The notes beneath the pieces were generated by a model. The model was not told the origin of the DNA. It searched no databases and was given only the letters and a program-made list of their open reading frames with translations. From assembly GCA_032717465.1 (NCBI GenBank), contig CM064632.1, forward strand, positions 26,487,933 through 26,551,932: DNA of 64,000 bases, given 5' to 3'. The position numbers and the translations under genes are program-made. Shown here piece after piece: positions 57,335 to 64,000 of this stretch. Origin of the DNA: Coenobita brevimanus (Eukaryota > Arthropoda > Malacostraca > Decapoda > Coenobitidae). Numbering within the stretch: the stretch's first letter is position 1; every line of letters starts with the position of its first letter.

Positions 57335-57898
57335 GTCATTTTCGCGCGGCCGAGCAAATATAGGACTACATAATAGATAGATAGATAAATAGATAGATAG
57401 AGAGACAGATAGAAGCAGGAAGTCAAATGATGAGAAGGTGTTGTGTTTTGCGAGAAGCGAGCAGCGCTAAACGCTTACACGGAGGAAAGCTGACGACAGC
57501 GGCCAGTAAGGAGATGATTCAGTTAGCTGTCAGCAGTCCTCTCGTGAGAAAGTTCTGTTGCCATGAGGAAGATACGTGACACACACACCCTACTACACGA
57601 GATGTTAGGAAAGAGAGTTTAGAAGGAGACAAGCGACCCTAGAGAGAGGTCGAGACGGAGATTAGCTTTAGAACAGAGAGAGAGAGAGAGATAGCGAGAC
57701 AGGGAGGTAGCTACCCAGGACTTATACTATTATACCTGTTTAATATTTCCAAGACAAATAAAAATAGTCCCATACTATTCTTTACCTCTCCCGTCACTAC
57801 ATGACATCTGGTGGGGAAACTACTACAAGATATAAAAGCCGCTCGACCACAAGTCTAAAATATACTTCTCTACAAGTAACTACAAAGTCCTTATGACA
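57335..57898 (+). repeat. 3' LTR of errantivirus-like element
   Basis: Same sequence as the 5' LTR apart from one extra T in GTGTTTTGCG. It ends TTATGACA and LINE DNA follows at once. Confidence 0.9.
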
Positions 57899-59100
57899 AA
57901 TTGACCTACTTGGAGAAACTCATGCAGTAGCCCTTGATATTTCTAAAGCTTTCGACAGAGTATGGCACCGTTCCCTGCTGTCCAAATTCCCTTGCTATGG
58001 ACTAACGTCTTTTGTTCCCTTGATTTCCTCATTTCTCAGTGACAGGAAAATAAAAGTAGATGATGTATATTCCAATTTCCACTCAGTTAATGCTGGCGTG
58101 CCGCAGGGATCAGTTCTGGTGCCAATCCTGTTCTTGGTTCATATTAATGATCTCTTATCCGTCACCCACAATCCCAGCCACTCATATGCAGATGACTCAG
58201 CACTGCATAGTTCATTCATACTCAGAAACCATTTACAAAGTCTAATATCTCTACCTCTCACCTCATTACAGCCATCTCCATAAATCAAGACTTATCTACG
58301 ATCAGTGAATGGGGACAAAACAACCTTGTCTCATTTAATGCTAGTAAAACTAAATATATACAATTTACTAATAGACAGATATTGCCAGATTCGTATATTA
58401 CCTTCAGGACTACTAATATTCCCATCTCCAAAAGTATTGAAATTCTTGGCGTCTCACTTAACAATTCACTCAGCTGGACCTTTCATGTTAGATCCCTTGG
58501 TAAAACCGCCTCAAAGAAACATGGGTTAATGTACAGGGTTTGTAACTTCTTCACCGACGAGCAGTTAGCTATAAATTATGAGAATCATGTGCGCTCTCAG
58601 CTTGAATATTGCTCACCCTCGTGGAATGGGTGTGGTGAGGTTGCATTAAAACAACTAGACAGAATTCAGAACAAAGCTGTTAAATTATTAACAACCCTGC
58701 CATTACAAATAAACTACCTCCCCTACATGTAAGAAGGAATGTTGCCTCCCCTGCATTATTTTACAGATATTTTTATGGCGAATGCTCAGACGAAGTTGCG
58801 TCCATGGTGTCACCTCTCCATGCCTTCCCTTGTGCTACACGGGCGGCTGGTAGCGCTCATGACTGGGATGTCACTCGGCCATTTTGCAGGACTTCTGCCT
58901 ATCAGAATTCTTTCATTCCCCGAACTGCATCTCTTTGGAACTGGCTTCCCCAGAATTGTTTCCCTCCAAACTTCAACCTACAGCTGTTCAAGTCTAACTG
59001 TTACAGATATTTTATGAACAGAGGACACCAGTAATCTGATGTATGTATTTTTTTTTATTCATTTGTTTTTGCTTCCTCTGTTGTTATTTAACAAAATGGT
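57899..59100 (+). mobile_element. Jockey-like LINE fragment (LINE-B copy 2)
   Basis: Part of a Jockey-group reverse transcriptase ORF, 5'-truncated exactly where the errantivirus-like LTR ends. It reads ALDISKAFDRVWHRSLLSKF (first catalytic Asp), NAGVPQGSVLVPIL and HSYADDSALH (YADD box near 58186-58197). A frame change after about 58230 leads to SEWGQNNLVSFNASKTKYIQ, SKSIEILGVSLNNSLSW, RVCNFFTDEQLA and RSQLEYCSPSWNGCG. Further shifts near 58700 precede FIPRTASLWNWLPQ and NRGHQ, stop near 59037. From about 58500 it aligns with LINE-B copy 1 at 11.3 kb. The upstream RT and endonuclease are not found before 48257. Several frame breaks make it inactive. Confidence 0.87.
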
Positions 59101-59112
59101 AGTGTTAAAGTG

Positions 59113-59154
<42 letters not shown>
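59113..59154. repeat. (CA)n microsatellite
   Basis: Perfect AC repeat shortly after the LINE-B 3' end. Confidence 0.96.
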
Positions 59155-59156
<2 letters not shown>

Positions 59157-59235
59157 AATCAAAGCTGTAATGAAAATATGTTTGTCGTAAAGAAATGAAT
59201 AAGATCTTTTATTAATGACACCTGAGGAGAGCAAT

Positions 59236-59478
59236 ATTAATATTTATAGAACAGACATACTTCCTTAGAATGTTTACAGAACAGAAATATGTTCTTTGTT
59301 TACAAAGCGGTAATACGTCCTTTAAGTGTTTACAGAGCAGAAAAACGTTCTTCGAATGTTGACAGAGCAGAAATACGTCCTTTGAATGTTGGCAGAGCAG
59401 AAATACGTCCTTTGAATGTTGACAGAGCAGAAATACGTCCTTTGAATGTTGGCAGAGCAGAAATACGTCCTTTGAGAC
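59236..59478. repeat. 30-bp minisatellite (AGAGCAGAAATACGTCCTTT core)
   Basis: Units of GTTGACAGAGCAGAAATACG plus TCCTTTGAAT. The last units alternate GTTGAC and GTTGGC, hinting at a 60-bp higher-order unit. Earlier units are more diverged. The frame stays open as a decapeptide repeat containing RAEIRPLNV. Confidence 0.92.
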
Positions 59479-59999
59479 ATCATAATTTGTGTTGAGGGGA
59501 AAATTGTCCGTGTAGTAATATAGTGTAGTTAAATTTGGTTTATATTTCCTACCAGCGTACCATTTTGCTTAGGGGAATAATTTCGTATTAGACGAATTAG
59601 ATATAACCTCCATTAACCCCTTCACAAGCAGAGAGCCTTTTCACACTTCAGAAAATTTGCTTTGTGGTAGTCTGAGTTTTAGGGTCACATACTTAAACCT
59701 TAAATCGAGAAGTGGGATGCTGACCCCAGAATTCCGACGATGATTTTACAGCACTTGATAGTGATGGAAGGTATTTGGCCTTCCTAAATGGCTGTTGACT
59801 GCGTTCTCTAATTTGGGATGCAGGCTGCCCATGCGTAAAAACCACAGGTGTTCCATAAATGACCGTCCATAGTCAGGGTTTTACGCTCCACTTTGGGATT
59901 TCACGTTTTAGCATACAACCTGAAGTGAATAAGACGCCATCGTACTGAAGGGGTTCGTTATTGACAAGAAATGTAGTGGGTAAATAGGGAGCAGCAGTG

Positions 60000-60000
<1 letters not shown>
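59479..60000. other. Anonymous DNA
   Basis: CCTCCATTAACCCCTTCA near 59607 also occurs near 23130. No gene recognised. Confidence 0.5.
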
Positions 60001-60076
<76 letters not shown>

Positions 60077-60080
60077 TGTG

Positions 60081-60177
<97 letters not shown>
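60001..60177. repeat. (GT)n microsatellite, about 177 bp
   Basis: GT repeat with single interruptions (TATG near 60069, GCG near 60086 and at the end). Confidence 0.98.
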
Positions 60178-60179
<2 letters not shown>

Positions 60180-60369
60180 TTTTGGTTGCTCTAAACTGTG
60201 ACTGTAAAAGACAGAATGAGGATTTCAGACACAACCCTGCGGAAACGAGTAATAATATATATAAGAATTATTTATACCGCATTTATAGTTCTTTTCTCTC
60301 CTTTATTGTCCCAAGGTTCATATTAAGGATACGCAAATACCATAACATTTCTGCACCATCATCTGCATC

Positions 60370-60690
60370 AGTCCATATGAGGCCCCTTGCAGGACCGGAC
60401 CTTCTCCTCCGAGGAAGAGTGGGAGTCAGTAAATCCTTCCTCTTGCTGGCGAAGCACAAATGGGGCAGGGGTGTCAGCAGGAAAGGTGACGCATGTGGTA
60501 GTCGAGGTGTTGTACTGACTGTATTAGAGAGTGTTACGTCATTAGCAGAACAGCAAATTCAGATATATGAGACGTACTACCAGGAGCCACTTTAAATGTC
60601 CATATCTTTGGGGGATCGAACCATAGACCCAGAGCACACGTATCGTGAGACGAGTACACTACCGATGGAGTCGCTGCAGCTCTTGTGTTG
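60370..60690 (-). repeat. tRNA-derived SINE
   Basis: The minus strand from about 60685 reads GCGACTCCATCGGTAGTGTA (A-box region) and TATGGTTCGATCCCCC (perfect B box). A body of about 230 bp extends toward 60370. The acceptor stem is not complementary, so not a working tRNA gene. Confidence 0.6.
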
Positions 60691-60906
60691 TAGCTGTGTA
60701 TTAATTACAGTTCAGAAGCTTTTATACTTGCCATGAATGTGTATTTGGTAACATAAATAATTTCCCTCATGCCTGTTTCTGAGTACTGTGTTAAGTACTT
60801 CTCCGGAACGCGTAAAATTACCATAACCATAATGGTCGCATTTTAGCATTTATGCTTGCAAACTTGACCTGTGCAAATGTTTCCTATAAAAAAATCCATG
60901 CATCTG

Positions 60907-61163
60907 GTTGTGTCCTCCCCCCCCCCCCCTGTGGCGGGGGGGGACACAACTGGCCGCACTATGGGGTGGTACTACTACTCTGCGGCCAGGTTGTGTTAGG
61001 AAGAATACTGCCACCGTATTCCCTGCGTGTCGTAAAAGGCGACTAAAAGGGGCGGGGTGAGGGGACTAGGGACCCCCTTCTCTGTTTTTTAGTTCCTAAA
61101 AAGAGACAGGCCAGAGAAAGGGATGGGGGATGGAGTTATCCCCGTACCCTGAAGATTGGGTCT
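60907..61163 (+). other. 5' leader of RTE-type LINE with competing hairpins
   Basis: GTTGTGTC...poly-C (60907-60929) pairs with poly-G...GACACAAC (60935-60950). TGGCCGCA (60951-60958) pairs with TGCGGCCA (60981-60988). TATTCCCTGCGTGTCGTAAA follows near 61016, a leader phrase I recall from invertebrate LINEs. Confidence 0.7.
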
Positions 61164-62156
61164 ATGATTGTGCGTGGATGTAGTACGATTGAGGCTAAAA
61201 GGGAGGAGATTGGGAGAATGTTTGTGAGAAGAAAGTTGGATGTGTTAGCTTTGAGTGAAACGAAGATGAAAGGGAAGGGTGAGTCTATGTTTGGAAGTGT
61301 GAATGGAAGATTGTCAGGTGTTGATAGAGGAAGGGCAAGAGAAGGTGTGGCCTTGTTAGTGAGTCCGGAAGTACAGCAGTGTGTGATTGAATGGAAGGAG
61401 GTGTCATCGAGACTGATGTGGGTGAAAGCGAAATTTGAACGTGAGTTGTGGGTGTTTGTGAGTGCATATGGGCCTGGTAGTGAAAGGGATGAGCAAGAGA
61501 GGGAGTCTTTCTGGAATAATGTTGATGAGTGTCTGCAGAGTTTTGGAGCGAATGTGAATGCGGTAATGATGGGAGATCTGAATGCTAGAGTGGGAAATGT
61601 AGCAGTTGAAGGCGTAGTTGGTATGCATGGTGTGCCTGGAAGAAATGAAAATGGGGAACAAATGATAGCGATGTGTGTTGAGCTAGAGATGGTGATTGGG
61701 AATACGCTGTTTGAGAAGAAAGATATTTATAAGAATACATGGGTGAGACAGGAGGGTGGAAGGGTTGTTGATAGAGCTTTAATGGACTATGTGGTTGTGT
61801 CTAGGAATGTACTAGGAAGATTGTTGGATGTGAGAGTTCTGAGAGGGGAGGGTGGAGGTATGTCTGACCACTACCTAGTGGAGGGAAAGTTAAGAGTAGG
61901 TAAGAGATGGGTGAGAGCTAGGAGGGTTAGGTGTGGCAGGGAGGTTTTGAAAGTGAGTGAGTTGGATAAAAGAGAGAAAAAGATAGAGTATCAGGAGAAA
62001 TTGAAAGATGAGTGGAACGCAGTGAAAGATCGGGAAAATGGCAGCGTGGAGGAGGAATGGCAGTTGTTTAAGAGTGCTGTGGTGGGGCATGCAGAAGAGG
62101 TGTGTGGTGTGAGACGTGTGGGTGGTGGTGTAAGAAAAGGAAGTGAATGGTGGTGA
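61164..62156 (+). pseudogene. RTE-type LINE endonuclease region
   Basis: Endonuclease part of a LINE polyprotein. The reading shows REEIGRMFVRRKLDVLALSE with the metal-binding Glu in LSETKMKG (about 30-37), an AYGPGSERDEQ block, MMGDLNARVGN (GDLN motif, about 135-145), a TWVRQEGGRVVDRALMDYV block and MSDHYLVEGK (SDH motif, about 234-243). ATG 61164 falls inside the first strand of the domain; the frame is open upstream (LKIGS), so the real start is earlier or was lost. TGA 62154-62156 stops it after GSEWW, but the same frame resumes at once and leads into RT, so this was one protein. The GTG/GGA-rich codon style resembles the 3' fragment at 165-781. Confidence 0.87.
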
Positions 62157-62857
62157 GAGGAAGTAAGTATGGCTGTGGCTGAGAAGAGACGTGCATATGA
62201 AGTGTGGCTGCAGAGGAAGGATGAGATGTCATATGAAAGGTATAAGGAAAAGAGGAATAGAGCGAGTAGGGCTGTGCGTGATGCTAAAGTGGCAGCAGAT
62301 GAGAGGTGGGGTAGGCGGCTGACAGAGAATTTTCAACAGAATAAGAAAATGTTTTGGAAGGAGGTGAAAAGGGTGCGAAAGGGAGAGTCTGGGAAGGAAG
62401 AACGAGTAAAATCAGAGGATGGAAGGATGTTAATTGAAATGGTTGCAGTAAGGAAGAGATGGGCAGAGTATTTTGAAAGATTGTTAAATGTAAAGGAGGA
62501 AAGAGTGGCTGAGATTGTGGCGGATGGAAGGGTGCAAGGAATAAATGTGTTGGGAGAGTTGAATGATTCTTTGATCACGAAGGAGGAAGTGGAGAAGGCA
62601 GTAAAGGAGATGAAAACAGGGAAAGCTGCAGGTATGGATGGGTGTGCTGTGGAATGCCTGAAGGGTGGTGGAGTGACTATTGTTGACTGGTTAGTAAGAT
62701 TGTTGAATGTGTGCTTTGAGAAAGGTATGGTGCCAATTGACTGGGCAAGTGCTTGTGTGGTCCCGTTGTATAAAGGCAAGGGTGAAAAGTATGAATGTAC
62801 TAGCTTTAGGGGTATAAGTCTGTTGAGTGTTGTAGGTAAGGTGTATGTAGAGTGTTA
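62157..62857 (+). pseudogene. RTE-type LINE reverse transcriptase, N-terminal part
   Basis: Continuation of the endonuclease frame after the TGA. It reads VAEKRRAYEVWLQRKDEM, ERYKEKRNRASRAVRDAK, a FWKEVKRVRKG block, KEEVEKAVKEMKTGKAAGMDG (typical start of the RT domain), VECLKGGG, VPIDWASACVVPLYKGKG and YECTSFRGISLLSVVGKVY. It then loses frame through an apparent one-base deletion near 62846 and is cut by an inserted 0.8-kb element at 62858. The RT continues after the insertion in the same phase. Domain order and motifs are those of RTE-like LINEs. Confidence 0.86.
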
Positions 62858-63679
62858 ATTGAGGCGCTTGGAGGGAAAACCAGGTAAGCGCCATCCCGTC
62901 AAGAAACGGAGTTACATATACCACTTTATTCCCCAAATCCTCTTCTACCACTACAACAAGAGTTTAAGTGAAAAAGATGTCCCTAAGATGGTTGAAAATT
63001 ACGTTTTTTAAAAGGCTGTGAACGACCTTACTGCTATTGATAGCCAACCACTCCATGACATTACCATTAGGTCCATTTTGGCTTAGTATTTTCTTCTCCC
63101 AAGTACCGCATCCTTGGAAACCAACATCATGTCAGGTTTTCCTACTTGAGTTAAGGCGATTTTACCATAGTATTCATGTCAAAACACGCACTTATTGTAA
63201 GCCGTATGTATGTGAGGCTAAGAGTGAGAGGGAAAACCAGGCTAGCGCCACACAGCAGGAGGTGGCTGCAAGACGCGCCAATCGCGTGGCACGACCCATA
63301 CCACCAAGCTTTTTTTTATGACACCACCATAAAGGCACATGTCCTTACTTACCTACTGACATATTTTCTCTCAATTACACATATTAGGGGCAAAGGTACT
63401 GCTACTTTGTCGTCGATTGTTGTCTAACAAGAGGAGAAAGAAGATGTTATTGAATTTTTTCATTTAAAATACCACTAATTATCAGCGTCTGAGTATCATT
63501 ACAGAAAAGTAGATGAATTAGGCTACATGGAAAAAAAAAAACAAGAACAGAATATCTTCCTTGGTTGAAAAGTTATGTCACATTAAAAGTACACAAACTT
63601 TAACAGCGTTTTTTTTATTTTTTTTTTTATTTTTTTTTTTTTTTGGCGCTTACCTGGTTTTCCCTTTAATGGCCTCAAT
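62858..63679. mobile_element. MITE-C: 822-bp inverted-repeat element inserted in the LINE
   Basis: Terminal inverted repeats of about 35 bp: left ATTGAGGCGCTTGGAGGGAA then AACCAGGTAAGCGCC; right GGCGCTTACCTGGTTTTCCC then TTTAATGGCCTCAAT. TA flanks both ends (62856-62857, 63680-63681), as with TA-targeting elements. A T-rich run (63610-63644) abuts the right repeat. GGGAAAACCAGGCTAGCGCC recurs internally at 63230-63249. No transposase frame, so non-autonomous. Confidence 0.82.
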
Positions 63680-63680
63680 T

Positions 63681-64000
63681 ATGAGAGTTAAAGAGGGTAC
63701 AGAGGGAGTGATTGGTGATGAGCAGTGTGGCTTTAGGAGAGGGAGGGGATGCATTGATCAGGTGTTTGCTGTGAGACAAGTGTGTGAAAAGCATTTAGTG
63801 AAAGGCAAGGATGTGTTTTGGGCATTTATGGATTTAGAGAAAGCGTATGATAGAATTGATAGGGAGGCTTTGTGGACTGTTTTAAGATTGTATGGACTTG
63901 ATGGTAGGTTACTAAAAGGGGTGAAAAGTTTTTATGTAAATAGTAGAGCGTGTGTAAGAGTGGGAAATGCTGTAAGTGATTGGTTTCCCGTGAGAGTGGG
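63681..64000 (+). pseudogene. RTE-type LINE reverse transcriptase, continued, runs off window
   Basis: The RT resumes after MITE-C, open to the window end. It reads GVIGDEQCGFRRGRGCIDQV, then FAVRQVCEKHL, VFWAFMDLEKAYDRIDREAL with the first catalytic Asp of the polymerase, LRLYGLDGRLLKGVKSFY and VRVGNAVSDWFPVRVG just before the motif that normally reads GVRQGCVLSP. The FADD box and C-terminus lie beyond the window. It is in the same phase as 62157-62840, so the insertion plus the one-base loss broke an otherwise continuous frame. Confidence 0.86.

Larger units (their letters stand above)
48257..57898 (+). mobile_element. Errantivirus-like Ty3/gypsy element with F-type env
   Basis: A 9.6-kb unit between 563/564-bp direct terminal repeats. 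Order is LTR, primer site, about 1-kb leader, gag, pol (protease, RT, RNase H, integrase with GPY/F), env, LTR: the normal Ty3/gypsy order plus an envelope gene, as in insect errantiviruses. The two LTRs differ by one base indel (T3 vs T4 in GTGTTTGCG) and no substitution that I can find, implying a recent insertion or homogenised LTRs. Gag and pol nonetheless carry frame breaks, while env is open over its full length. No target-site duplication or polypurine tract is obvious at the repeat boundaries. LINE-B DNA abuts the 3' end but not the 5' end. Confidence 0.92.

Noticed and set aside
60002..60595. 197-codon frame starting in Cys-Val repeats
   Set aside because: The first third is the (GT) array; the remainder overlaps a SINE on the other strand and has no family signal.
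63037..63321. 94-codon frame as MITE-C transposase
   Set aside because: Too short, no DDE/D signature, and it overlaps the internal copy of the terminal motif.

Overview
The window looks like non-coding, repeat-dominated DNA from an animal genome. Very long (CA)n, (GA)n, (AT)n and (ATT)n arrays, animal-type non-LTR retrotransposons, Ty3/gypsy elements (one with a baculovirus-F-type envelope gene) and tRNA-derived SINEs all point to an invertebrate. A decapod crustacean is my best guess, but that is inference from repeat character; no host gene allows a real assignment. I recognise no host protein-coding exon, rRNA or functional tRNA. Most long open frames are translations of microsatellites or of purine/pyrimidine-biased DNA.

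Layout. 1-1000: 3' end of an RTE-type LINE between ATT arrays. 1000-4150: anonymous DNA, a (CA) array and a purine-rich tract. 4150-7400 (minus): nearly complete Jockey/CR1-group LINE with endonuclease and reverse transcriptase in one frame, broken by two stops. 7400-10200: pyrimidine-rich DNA and simple repeats. 10215-11970: mosaic of MITEs, a SINE head and a LINE 3' end. 12000-20100: biased DNA and GAT-type repeats with LINE 3' ends, SINE heads and MITEs. 20100-24370: microsatellites and a 12-bp minisatellite. 24374-30752: complete but dead LTR retrotransposon with integrase upstream of reverse transcriptase (Gmr1-type order) and a SCAN-like capsid region. 30753-48256: minisatellites, purine/pyrimidine tracts, MITEs and one more LINE 3' end. 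48257-57898: errantivirus-like element with near-identical LTRs, frameshifted gag and pol, and an uninterrupted F-type env. 57899-59100: LINE fragment abutting its 3' LTR. 59100-60900: repeats and a SINE. 60900-64000: 5' part of an RTE-type LINE that runs off the window, interrupted by an 0.8-kb inverted-repeat element.

The main structure no ORF scan shows is a set of short dispersed repeats. MITE-A (about 200-260 bp, terminal inverted repeats containing GTATTCTCGTCGG) and MITE-B (about 200 bp, ends TATACTCTTTT...) each occur about nine times. One MITE-A copy is split by a separate element with CCTCCGCC/GGCGGAGG ends. These families, the names MITE-A/B/C and LINE-B/C/D/E, and all alignments behind them are mine, made by eye in this window.

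The retroelement modules are standard: gag packages RNA, protease matures the polyprotein, RT/RNase H make cDNA, integrase inserts it, and env (errantivirus-like element only) would allow cell-to-cell transfer. Neither LTR element appears able to make a complete Gag-Pol as the sequence stands.
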